Both the position numbers and the translations under genes were made by a program. A stretch of 25,765 nucleotides of DNA from Astrocystis sublimbata (taxonomy: Eukaryota > Ascomycota > Sordariomycetes > Xylariales > Xylariaceae), in NCBI GenBank assembly GCA_022453515.1, contig JAJNNY010000139.1, positions 1-25,765 on the forward strand, written 5' to 3'. The notes beneath the pieces were generated by a model. The model ran no database searches. It saw only the letters and a program-made list of their open reading frames with translations, and was not told where the DNA came from. Shown here one piece after another: positions 1-9,420 of this stretch; position 1 is the stretch's first letter, and every line of letters begins with the position of its first letter.

Positions 1-1357
1 AAACAGCCGACGGCCAGTCATTTACTTAGTGCGACCAGCTTGTACAAGTTGCCTCCCTGAGGACTGGTGCCTGGCTGCATCTCGGGACCGTTGCCCTGCC
101 ATCTCCTGCTCTCCCTTGACTGACAGGCGCGAAGAAATGGTGAACAGGATGAAGCAACCGTTCAAACACCCCTTGAGCCTAACAGATGTCTCGCGAAGCT
201 GACACGCCTGAGTCTCTCCGCCCCAGCCGGTGTGGGACGTAGATATATCTGACAAAGACTACTTGCGACACGAGAGACAACGCCCCTGCCGCTACAGAGG
301 ACGTTATCAGGGCCGCAGAGTTCTCGCCGCGGTTCATGAGCATCCAGGCCCGGTGACCACCGAGCTGCTGTCGCCGAATGTTTTATAGCGCCAGGCTGAA
401 CACGACTGTTGTAGCGATGGCGCCGAATGTCTACGTTGTGAGATTGCCGTCTCCGGCATTGTCGGCTAATATTGCCAACAAACAGAACGCCGATGTTGCC
501 GAGCATCGCGGGCGCCACTCCGCTGCGGGCCTACGGCTGTATTGGGTATTCTGCGATAGGGTGGTACGGTATGGCGCGGTGCCGAATCGCCGGGACGAAC
601 TGGGAGGCATGAGACTCTAAGTGGCCCAGGAGCTTCTTGGCAAGGGGCTAGTTGGGTGCCAGAATCGCGTATATAAGAACTGCGCGACCCCTACGATCTT
701 GAGGGAGCCCATGAATCAATGGGATTGAGACCTTGCCCTTACTTACTGTTCTACTTGATTCATGCGGGGGGGGTTAGAAACTGTCGTACAGTAAATATCG
801 AGATAATTACTAATTACCTATCAGGCAAGCGAAAGTATGAATGCGAATGCGATGTGTGCCCCTCCATATATGAACCCTGTCGTGAGACCACTGTGCGCCG
901 CAATGGATGGATAAAACACCGCCGGGCAAATGGTCCGCCCGAACCCGCCTCTATTGGAAGCTGGCCAGTCTATTTCCAGTGCTATCCATATTGAGATTGT
1001 TCAAGACTTATAGCATCGGGCCTTATATATAGATATAAGGTATCTAAAGTGCCTTGATGCTCATTTCCATTTCCCAATTGTGCAACATGTCATCTGCCGT
1101 CTTGTCTTAGTATGTTGAAAGGAGCTGCTCTGCTGGCTTACCACGTTTAAGCTGTGCATGCTGCCAAATGGTAATTGAGATTCAAATGATGCGTTAAATG
1201 GTCGGGGACTTATCATCTCTCGTTTGTTCAACGATGTTGTCTAGGTACTTTCACGGTTAATCAATTACCCAAGCAGTGACCTATAATATCTAATTACGAT
1301 CAAACCATAACTTCACATATTAACTCTCTATCTATCGCGAACTTTGATAGCTTGAAG
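1..1357. other. Outer left-arm region upstream of the MFS gene; no confident gene
   Basis: Only short open frames with no recognisable domain are present. A TATA-like TATATAAG lies at 670-677 on the plus strand. An imperfect palindrome at 1021-1040 (8-bp stem CCTTATAT/ATATAAGG, 4-nt loop) includes a TATA-like core 318 bp before the MFS start and may belong to its promoter. An 8-G tract lies near 766-773. Around position 250 this arm lacks one T compared with its mirror, which breaks a frame that is open in the right arm. Confidence 0.5.
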
Positions 1358-3108
1358 ATGCTAGATCAAGACCAAAAGGAGGCGCCTGAAACGGGCGCGA
1401 ATCCCGCTGAACCGGTCAACCAGAGTTGTGAAGCCAGCGAGGACGAGTCTTTTCGACCGGGCCGCAGGTTCTGGCTGACTCTGATGCCAATTCTCATTCT
1501 AGCCCTCATGGTTTCACTAGACGGGACTTCTGTGTCGGTTGCGCTGCCGGTTCGTACATTGCCACTTCCAAAGAAACCCGCGACGAGTCTGGTTTATGCT
1601 AACTCTGCTGTTCCCTCAAGCTGTTGTCCCAAGATCTCAAAGGCACTACGATCGAGGCATTTTGGACCGGAACAAGTTTCTTGCTAGCTTCCGCAGTCCT
1701 CCAGGTTCCCATCGGCGCCCTGTCCGACATCTTCGGCCGCATGCCTGTCCTCTTCTGCAGCACCTTGCTGTTCCTGATCGGCATAATATTATCCGCCGTC
1801 GCGCGAGACTTCACCCTCGTCTTCGTTGGGCGCGCTATCCAGGGCGTTGGTGGTGGTGGCGTTATTCTGCTCAATGACATCGTCGTCACCGACCTTGTGC
1901 CTATGCGGCAGCGGGGCAAGTACTTTGGCATCATTGGTGGTGTGTGGGCCTTGGGCAGCGTCTCTGGCCCTGTCATCGGCGGTGCGCTGGCGTACAAGGC
2001 TTCTTGGAGGTGGATATTTTGGATCAACGTGCCTGTGGCCGCCATCGCCTTGGTGCTCATCCCGTTGACGCTTCGCCTCTCGCGCCCTCGTGGGAGCATG
2101 TCGCGTAAGCTGAAAGACTTTGATTGGTTTGGAAGTGCCCTCTTCGTTGGTGCCGCCACTTCATTTCTCATCCCTCTGACGTGGGGTGGTGTGGAGTTCC
2201 CCTGGACAGACTGGCGGACTCTATTCCCCCTTATCCTGGGAGTTGTTGCTATCATTCTGTTTGGGTTTTTGGAACGCTATTGGGTGCGGAATCCCATTAT
2301 CAATGTCGCCTTGCTTTACAACTACGAGATGGCCTATAGTCTTGTTGCGACGGCGATAAACTCTGCTATCGTATATGCCTTGCTGTACTTTCTCCCGTTG
2401 TACTTTGAGGCTTTGAAGGGCTTCGATCCTATCCTGTCTGGCGTGGCCCTCTTCCCAGCCACTCTCACCGTTGCGCCCTTCTCTATTGTCGCTGGGGTAG
2501 TTATCACCAAGCGAGGTGAGTATCGCTGGGTGACGTGGATCGGATGGGCTATCAGTACCCTTGGACTTGGTGTCATGATCCTCCTGGATGTGGGAACGAG
2601 CGACGTCAGATGGTTCTTCATCACCTTCACCGTGGGCATTGGTCTCGGTCTCCTGTACACCTCGCTTGCCATCATCAATCAAGCCGCTGCAACGGAAGAA
2701 ACTCTGACATTCGCTATCGCCATGTTCATTTTCTTTCGAATGCTCGGCCAGTGCCTAGGAGTCGCTATATCCGGGGTGACTTTCCAGAACCAGATAAGGA
2801 CGAACCTACTGCATACCCAGACGTTGGCCGATCGAGCAGACGAGTATAGCCGTGACGCTAGCAGCATTGTGCAGATTATCCATACTATGCCAGCTGGCTT
2901 GGGGAAGACTGAGCTGCTCAGATCATATGCGCATTCGTTGCAAACAGTATGGATTGTCATGGCCGCCCTTAGTGGCGTGGCCTTCATTGGAAGCCTTTTC
3001 GTCAAACATCTTACCCTTGACAGGGAGCACATAGGAGAACAGGGAATCCATCAGGACGAGAACACGAAAGATAAGAAGGGCTTCAGTACGGCATACTCAG
3101 CTCTATGA
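1358..3108 (+). CDS. MFS drug/metabolite exporter, DHA2-like (14 TM), left copy
   Basis: Two exons, 1358-1549 and 1621-3108, give a 559-aa protein. The 71-nt intron has donor GTTCGT, branch motif GCTAAC and acceptor CTCAAG. Splicing joins the first membrane helix (ending in VALP) to LLSQDLKG. About 14 hydrophobic segments can be counted, which favours the DHA2 (14-spanner) drug:H+ antiporter group in the plasma membrane. Motif A is at residues 96-104 (GALSDIFGR) and motif C at 176-185 (GSVSGPVIGG). The N-terminal ~35 residues are acidic and cytosolic. The gene reads inward and converges with the FAD oxidase gene. With an oxidase and an SDR nearby, export of a small metabolite is the likely role; the substrate is unknown. 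Confidence 0.9.
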
Positions 3109-3813
3109 TTCTAATTAGTAGTCACATAAAAGGGGTGATAGGAAATTGCGTCGATATCCTCCCAGGGGACATAAGAGATCATCGAGAACCGAGTATCCCA
3201 CGCCTCGTCTCTATATAAGACTCGCGGCCACTAGTCCAGGAGGCTCATGTTTTCCATGTATGAATAGTCAAGCCACTCAGCCTCACAGAGATTTCTCGAA
3301 CCTGGTCTCGCGGTATTGGAACCAGCATGAGGAAACAGATTTGGCACATTGTCCCCATCTCACGATGACTGAATCCGGACCTGTTATGAGTGCAAGGGAG
3401 TGATGAGGAGGTTCATTGGACTGTGAAAATTGAGTGGTATGTCAAGAAGGGTCACCGAATGTTTTGATGGGGGGGAGAGCTGCAGAATATTATATATAAT
3501 TCGAGCATTGTCAGCGGCTTAATCACATAGGGGAATTCAGCTGGAGAGGGAAACTCCGTGTCAGAGTTACAAAAATTCGTTATTACAGCGCAGCCAGGGA
3601 TAGTTAAAGCCACCAGAGGCCTCTATGCTACAGATGAGGAAAGGGGAGTCACAGGTGATACACTGTAGTAGAAACTATTATTACAACTTTCTACATGCTA
3701 TAATAAATGATGTTCTGTCCCTAGGCAACTATCAACATAATTCCATTTCTACTTACCTATCTCCCAGAAAAACATGCATGTACTACACTTCAAACTATAG
3801 CCAACCCAGTCCA
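3109..3813. other. Convergent intergenic region, MFS / FAD oxidase (left)
   Basis: This 705-bp gap lies between the 3' ends of the MFS gene (+) and the oxidase gene (-). It holds short, domain-less open frames, a 7-G run near 3469-3475 and an AT-rich TATATAA-like stretch around 3488-3500. I see no gene or RNA in it. It should contain both polyadenylation regions. Confidence 0.6.
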
Positions 3814-5673
3814 TCAAGCTTTACACAGCCGTCCATCATTGTCGCTAGCCCAATATTCACTGCCAACGCCTAAGTGAGCGAATAGGAGATGCTCTGGGTC
3901 GTAAGTGTTCTTGATCTGAAGCAATCGGTCATAATTGATACCGTATAGCTCTTGCTTCCAGTCTCCTTGATACCACGCGTCTAGTTCGTTCAGATAAGAA
4001 CCCGACCCTGGTGTCACAGCTTCCAACGACGGCACAATATCCGTAACAAGATGCTTCTTGCGCTCCAGCATCTTTTCCCTTGGAATTTGCCAATCCCAAT
4101 AGCTGTGAGTGATGCAGAAGGCGAGGTTGTCGCGCCAAGCGGGTAGTACCGCGTTGGGAGGATGGTCGGTCTCCTTGACGTGCATTGCTTCGCACCCGAG
4201 GAAGAAGATGCCATCTTGGTAAGCTGTGAAATTTCTTATCGCCTGAGTGAGATCTGAGTTGCTAGTGTCGTTTTCCATAACACTGCGGGGAAAGATGCGA
4301 CCACTTGCCAGTGTGTTTGTTGGCCACGGTCCAAAGGGCAAGGGACCAAGGTCCGCATCAAAGTGATCGTAAAAGTTAGCTTCGCTCTTAGAGGAATAAG
4401 CATATGGTACCCCGAGATTTTCCAACTGGTGAAGAAATTCAGACATTAACGCATCGACAGATTTGGCGTCCTGTCCCGGCAGCGTCAAGCTTATGGCCTC
4501 GAATGCAGTTGCGTTGATTGTATACTCTGCCGTGTTCCCACCGTCGAGCCCATCAACGTATGTGGGTAGCCAAGAATGCCAGGCCTCTACGGCTTTCCAG
4601 TATGTGTCTTGGTTGACTGCCGAATCATCGAATGATAGACGACCGCCGCCGATGATGCCGTCAGGGTGTATCTTATACACCATACTGAGTACCACACCCC
4701 ATACGCCAGCACCGCCACCGGTCATAGCCCAGTATAGGTCCGCGTACTCATTTGTGGGTGATGCGAAGATATGTCGTCCATCGACCGTAACCAATTCCCA
4801 TTCCAAGACATTGTCAGCTGCCATACCGTATAGTCCGTTGAGAATTGAGTGACCACCACCTGCTGCATAGCCGCCAGCAACACCGACGCTGGCGCAAGTC
4901 CCGCTAATCGTCCTATATCCCTTTCCTCTTAAAAGCTCGAGCAAATCTCCGCCAGTAACGCCAGCGCCGATCTTGATAGCGGTTCCATTGTATGTGAAGC
5001 TGGTGTAGTCTTTAATAATCTCAGTCGATTTGAGGTTGTTAGTCCAAAGGGAAAGTGCACCCTTTCCCGTAGACTTTCCAAGGTAACTGGGCGTTTACAT
5101 TAGTTGAAGCCATGAAGAGAACGGACAAAGATAATAGGTCACTCACTCATGGCCCGTATTTTTGATTGTGACCCTGATGTTGTTTTTCTTCGCGAATTGG
5201 ATACCATCAACGGCATCCTGTGCTTCAGTTATCAAGACTGAATAAGCAGCGTAGTTTCCAATCTCACACGGCCGGTCAACTGGGGTAAATGGATCACATG
5301 ACTGGTTCTGAAAATATGCATTCATAAACTCGGCTGGGAGGGGCTCACTAAGAAGTTGTTAATTAGACGAAAGTTATCAAAGGCTGGCAATCCAGTTAGG
5401 AGCGTACAATGTCTGAGCAAAATTCCAATTGTCCTGCAAGACCTGACACACAGACTCATTGTACTGGTGAAACGGCTCCGTATGGCACACCAGTGCTTGA
5501 GGAATGGTCGCTATGAGCCTCCCACTCAGGGTTTCATTGAATAGTGCCCATTTATTCTGCGATGGCCATCCCGAGTCGCCAGGGATCACCTTGCAAGATG
5601 TGTTCTGAGATTGAGAGAACGCACTCGAAACGAGCGCACAAAAGAAAAGGAGTCTATGGAATGAAAGTCTCAT
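3814..5673 (-). CDS. Secreted FAD-linked oxidoreductase, berberine-bridge-enzyme-like, left copy
   Basis: Three exons on the minus strand: 5408-5673, 5147-5347 and 3814-5086. Together they make 1740 nt and 579 aa. The N-terminus MRLSFHRLLFFCALVSSAFS looks like a signal peptide. An FAD_binding_4 (PCMH) domain spans about residues 110-290. H155 in NTGHD and C220 in SGTCASVG match the two flavin-attachment positions of bicovalent BBE-type enzymes. The C-terminal BBE motif includes NYDRL and YDPEHLLF. Such enzymes oxidise small molecules or sugars with O2 and are frequent in fungal secondary-metabolite clusters. The gene is divergent from the SDR gene. A 38-unit AAATG repeat ends 12 nt before the start codon, and here an upstream frame runs in phase into the gene. 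Confidence 0.9.
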
Positions 5674-5937
5674 GATGATAGATTGAATGAAATGAAATGA
5701 AATGAAATGAAATGAAATGAAATGAAATGAAATGAAATGAAATGAAATGAAATGAAATGAAATGAAATGAAATGAAATGAAATGAAATGAAATGAAATGA
5801 AATGAAATGAAATGAAATGAAATGAAATGAAATGAAATGAAATGAAATGAAATGAAATGAAATGAAATGAAATGAAATGGAATGAGACTAGATATTAAGG
5901 CCTGGGACTTTAACACATGATGATTATGTTCAGCCAT
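5674..5937 (-). other. In-frame upstream extension through the microsatellite into the FAD oxidase (left)
   Basis: An ATG at 5937 (minus strand) opens a frame that crosses all 38 repeat units, encoding tandem HFISF, and enters the oxidase start codon in phase. It would add 88 residues, mostly low-complexity, ahead of the signal peptide. The TATA-like box at 5962-5969 is close to this ATG, so whether it is included in the mRNA is uncertain. Translation of this extension is not demonstrated. Confidence 0.4.
5690..5879 (-). repeat. Pentanucleotide microsatellite, 38 x AAATG (CATTT on the gene strand)
   Basis: Thirty-eight uninterrupted AAATG units, flanked on each side by one GAATG unit (5685-5689 and 5880-5884). 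On the oxidase gene's strand it is CATTT, in the probable 5' UTR just before the ATG. Because 5 is not a multiple of 3, each unit gained or lost shifts any frame translated through it. Confidence 0.97.
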
Positions 5938-5961
5938 GCTTCTTGCACACAAAACACGATC

Positions 5962-5969
5962 CTTATATA
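5962..5969 (-). promoter_or_regulatory. TATA box of FAD oxidase, left copy
   Basis: Mirror of the TATATAAG at 11511-11518, upstream of the 38-unit microsatellite on the minus strand. Confidence 0.5.
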
Positions 5970-6998
5970 CTTGACAACCAACGCAGACTGCTACCGAGCC
6001 ATTCCTGGCGGCAAATCCATCCAGGAGGCCTACTCCGTCTCAAGGTGCTCTCAAAATCCTACTACGTAGGTAGCCAGAAGCTTACCTGACGCAGGAAAGA
6101 GTAGATGGACAGGAAACGGTGCCATTTCGGAGTTCGGGGCCCTCCAAAAACCCTGAAACTTTAATGAGCGGGTGGCAAGACCTGAATCCTCCAGCCTGAT
6201 CTGTTCAACATCGTTTAATGGATAGTCAATTATTCGCTCACATCTTGAAATGACAAAACTCTGAAGCAGGCTATGAAAGTGCAGGCGTTGGCACAGTATG
6301 TCGGTTACGGTGGAAGACAGAGAAAGAGGGGCATAGGTACCTAGTACTTAGGACCCTAGTTCGGTAGGTCTCAGCCACTAATTAGTTACCTGCAGGGTGT
6401 TTCCAGCAGACGTGATTTTGCGATGTAACCGGTGAATGGCTAGGTGAGAGACTGTTGGGCTGCTCATGCGCCAGGTTACTATTGTTGGATGCAAGATGCG
6501 ATCGGAATTGTTGCAAAAGTCCCGGCCGCCATGGCACGATAGGGCGACCATACCACACCTGATGGTCGATCGGTTGCTTCAACTTGCTTGTGCAGTGAAA
6601 GAACCCCTGCTGCCTATTTCAAGTGACTCACGGTCCCATAATGATTGGCAGGGTTGCATTGTGATATGCGACATACATATGGAGATGAGGGGTAAGTAAG
6701 TACATAGGTATGTATCAACTAATTTTTCGTTTTCAAAGAAATGTAGTGTTTGGGTCGCTTGGGCAATCAGCTTCGTAACACATAACTGGGCGCGTAATGG
6801 CGCTCGGCTTCTTTGAGTCAATGGCCCCAACAACCTCACCGTTCACCCATTCTCACCGGAATCTGTCGTTGCATCTACGTGCACCAGTTCCTCTCTAGAC
6901 ACTCGTCTTGAGATCAAAGGCCTGCCAACACCTACCTACCCACGATACGTGACTGCTAGCTCCAGTACATGCCTTCATTCTTCCATGCGTAACGCGCG
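5970..6998. promoter_or_regulatory. Divergent promoter region, FAD oxidase / SDR (left)
   Basis: With the microsatellite and 5' UTR this forms a gap of about 1.3 kb between the divergent oxidase (-) and SDR (+) starts, so shared control is plausible. A direct CGG-N4-CGG pair at 6128-6137 could suit a Zn2Cys6 regulator, but a match this short is weak. Repeated GGTACCTAGTA/TAGGTACC-like words occur around 6334-6370. The open frames here lack domains and I call no gene. Confidence 0.45.
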
Positions 6999-8059
6999 AT
7001 GGCTCCAGGCACCCTCTCAAGAGCGCTCACTCAGTTCTTCCCTCCGAAGGCCTTATTCACTGAGAAGAATTTGGGCGATCTTAGCAACAAGGTATGGCAA
7101 TAGAACGTGATTTCCCTGAAATGCACGATTTGTGTTGCTTACTATAACTCCACCTCTAGATCTATGTTGTGACAGGCGCTACTTCTGGTCTCGGGCGGGA
7201 GCTATCGCGACTGCTGTACTCAAAGAATGCTAAAGTCTACATGAGCGGACGCTCTGAGGAACGAGGCAATGAAGCAATACAATACATCAAAGCAGCAGTC
7301 CCTCGTTCTTCAGGATCTCTGGTCTTTTTCCACCTGGATCTCGACGATTTGGCCTCGGTCAAGAAATCAGCCGAAAGGTTTTTGGCAGCCGAGAAGCGCT
7401 TGCACGTGCTGTTTAGCAATGCAGGCTTCCAAGGCCCCGAAGGCCCAGTAGTCAGAACATCACAGGGCTTCGAAAGACATCTTCAGGTCAACTGCCTTGG
7501 AACGCTCCTGTTTTTCAAGCTACTCGCGCCCACTCTGGTCGCCACAGCCCAAGATCTCACCACAGCGCCAAACACAGTTCGCGCCATTTTCATGTCCTCT
7601 TTTGCAGCAGAACTATTCGGTGAACGCGAAACAGGCTTCGCTATGGACAATCTTGATTACCATGTTGAAAAGCCAAGCAAATACTGCTATGGAATAAGCA
7701 AACTCGGCGACTGGGCGTATGCTATTGAGATCGCAAAGCGCTACCCAAGCATTGTCAGTCTCGCACTGAACCCGGGTAATCTCCGAACAGATCTTTTCAG
7801 AGATCAGAGCTCTTTGTTCAAAATCATGACTCACCCACTCAACTATCCGGCCATCAATGGGGCATATACTCAGCTCTGGGCTGGACTCTCACCCGATGTT
7901 TCTTTGAACAAGTCTGGCAGCTACGTCGCACCCTTTGGGCGATTCTACTCTATGCGCAGCGACCTTGACGCAGCTACCGTTCCAGAGAGCGAAGGTGGAA
8001 ACGGATCTACGCAGAAGTTCTGGGACTGGAGTATGGAGCAGCTCAGGCAGTTTGAGTGA
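6999..8059 (+). CDS. Short-chain dehydrogenase/reductase (SDR), left copy
   Basis: Exon 1 (6999-7091) and exon 2 (7160-8059) encode 330 aa. The 68-nt intron (donor GTATGG, acceptor CTCTAG) joins SNK to IYVVTGATSGLG. The Rossmann cofactor motif TGATSGLG starts at T36; NAG follows in LFSNAGF; the active-site serine candidates are S177/S178 (FMSS), with Y208 and K212 forming YxxxK. No signal peptide or membrane anchor is evident. The length and motifs resemble the retinol-dehydrogenase/WWOX-like NADP(H) SDRs that serve as tailoring enzymes in fungal clusters. It shares a divergent promoter with the FAD oxidase, so the two may act on the same intermediate. It reads toward the palindrome centre, 680 bp past its stop. 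Substrate unknown. Confidence 0.9.
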
Positions 8060-8215
8060 CAGACGGTAGTTTTGGAATCAATATAGGTAGCTAATTATCA
8101 GTGTTATTTAAGTATAACGTCATCCACAAGTCAGTATCGCACCCAAGTCAGTGTTGTATTTTTCCATAATTTCAAACCTTCTTCCTTTATTTATAAATAT
8201 CTAACTAATTATAAC

Positions 8216-8737
8216 ATGATATATAAATCTAGTAAAGCCAATCTATAGCTAGCGGTCTAAAGTAAATAATACGACCCTTATTTTTCTTTTCAGAAGTTTG
8301 CCAAGATCTTCCATATTTATAACCGTACTTTTAAGCAACGATTTAAAAAAAAGCAACTATAAGTAATAACGAACTAAATAAAACGAAATTTTATTATATC
8401 TAAAAAGGATACTATTACTAAACACGTATTTAAGCTAGATTCGCAAGCATTTCTGGTCCGGTTTCAATACGTTAAAGAAATAGTTAATATCCTCTGATAC
8501 GTACATAACGCGAAGCCCGTGGGTAAGAAACTAGGCCTCAAACTTCGTATAATAACGACCTAACCTCCAGACGTATTTAAATCGTTAAATTAACTACTAG
8601 CGAACTTTTAACAAAGATCCTATAAATTATTACGTATGGTTTAAGCTTATAGCTAATATAATTACGAAATATAGTATTATGGTCGAAGATATATATAACT
8701 TTAATAAATTAGGGTTTCTAAAGGTATAATTATAACC
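8216..8737 (+). pseudogene. RIP-like mutated 5' fragment of a pogo/Fot1-family transposase (left)
   Basis: From an ATG at 8216 one frame reads through several stops as a recognisable pogo/Fot1-type N-terminus: an HTH region with DP...AKIF, then KLDSQAF, then PVGKN-stop-ASNFV, then DIYNF-N-K-x-GF at the start of the DDE domain. Stops sit where the family has Q, W or R (for example TAG 8246, TAA 8258, TAA 8267, TAG 8532). The first catalytic Asp codon reads AAT (8703-8705) and the next Glu reads AAA. All are C-to-T or G-to-A type changes, and the stretch is AT-rich and poor in CA/TG. An extra A at 8528-8530 and a missing T near 8721 shift the frame in this arm only. The fragment stops at the palindrome centre. 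Confidence 0.8.
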
Positions 8738-8757
8738 ATTCCGGTTATAATTATACC
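8723..8757. other. Palindrome centre: 15-bp perfect inverted repeat around a 5-nt spacer
   Basis: GGTATAATTATAACC (8723-8737) is followed by ATTCC (8738-8742) and then its exact reverse complement (8743-8757). Each half contains the self-complementary 10-mer TATAATTATA. Read on the minus strand from the right arm, the codons run through the spacer as G-I-I-I-T-G-M-V, which fits continuation of a pogo-type transposase. A short hairpin may therefore already have existed in the transposon and served as the fold-back point. That last step is inference. Confidence 0.85.
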
Positions 8758-9264
8758 TATTAGAAACCCTAATTTATTAAAGTTATATATATCTTCGACC
8801 ATAATACTATATTTCGTAATTATATTAGCTATAAGCTTAAACCATACGTAATAATTTATAGGATCTTTGTTAAAAGTTCGCTAGTAGTTAATTTAACGAT
8901 TTAAATACGTCTGGAGGTTAGGTCGTTATTATACGAAGTTTGAGGCCTAGTTCTTACCCACGGGCTTCGCGTTATGTACGTATCAGAGGATATTAACTAT
9001 TTCTTTAACGTATTGAAACCGGACCAGAAATGCTTGCGAATCTAGCTTAAATACGTGTTTAGTAATAGTATCCTTTTTAGATATAATAAAATTTCGTTTT
9101 ATTTAGTTCGTTATTACTTATAGTTGCTTTTTTTTAAATCGTTGCTTAAAAGTACGGTTATAAATATGGAAGATCTTGGCAAACTTCTGAAAAGAAAAAT
9201 AAGGGTCGTATTATTTACTTTAGACCGCTAGCTATAGATTGGCTTTACTAGATTTATATATCAT
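8738..9264 (-). pseudogene. RIP-like mutated 5' fragment of a pogo/Fot1-family transposase (right)
   Basis: Mirror of the left relic and the better preserved version. Without the extra A (TT at 8951-8952) and with the T retained at 8758-8760, the frame runs from the ATG at 9264 through PVGKN and GFLIGIIIT to the centre, interrupted only by in-frame stops. It carries the same C-to-T/G-to-A changes as the left arm, so they predate the duplication. The rest of the DDE domain and the 3' terminal repeat are missing. I saw no terminal inverted repeat or TA target duplication at the 5' side. Confidence 0.8.
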
Positions 9265-9420
9265 GTTATAATTAGTTAGATATTTATAAATAAAGGAAGA
9301 AGGTTTGAAATTATGGAAAAATACAACACTGACTTGGGTGCGATACTGACTTGTGGATGACGTTATACTTAAATAACACTGATAATTAGCTACCTATATT
9401 GATTCCAAAACTACCGTCTG

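Larger units (their letters stand above)
1..8737 (+). repeat. Left arm of a ~17.5-kb inverted repeat (palindrome)
   Basis: Every stretch compared reads as the reverse complement of 8743-17475. Paired positions sum to 17476 at the outer end, 17475 from about 250 to the microsatellite, 17480 from the microsatellite to about 8530, 17481 up to the central indel, and 17480 for the innermost 15 bp. Those steps locate the four indels. Translations of all open frames compared are identical between arms. The arm is cut by the window start, so its outer boundary is unknown. It carries MFS (+), FAD oxidase (-), SDR (+) and a transposase fragment (+). Confidence 0.97.

Noticed and set aside
8..18. 11-bp match to the M13 forward primer core at the window start, with TTGTACAA nearby and GTTTAAAC at 17472-17479, suggesting vector sequence
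   Set aside because: The match stops after 11 bp, no other vector sequence follows, and the mirror copy continues smoothly into fungal sequence.
2515..2522. GTGAGT inside the MFS gene as a second intron donor
   Set aside because: The frame is open and family-like (TKRGEYRWVTWIGW) across it, so it is coding.
3146..3403. 85-aa ORF between MFS and oxidase genes
   Set aside because: No domain, no coding-like composition, and it sits in the convergent 3' region.
5690..5879. Regular repeat array as a CRISPR-like or protein-coding repeat gene
   Set aside because: Spacerless pentanucleotide tandem units; a microsatellite. The HFISF translation exists only because the unit is open in frame.
8709..8772. 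TTAGGG (8709-8714) and CCCTAA (8767-8772) either side of the centre, suggesting a telomere fusion
   Set aside because: Only a single copy on each side, and the bases are explained as the L-G-F codons of the transposase relic. A fusion would show arrays of repeats.
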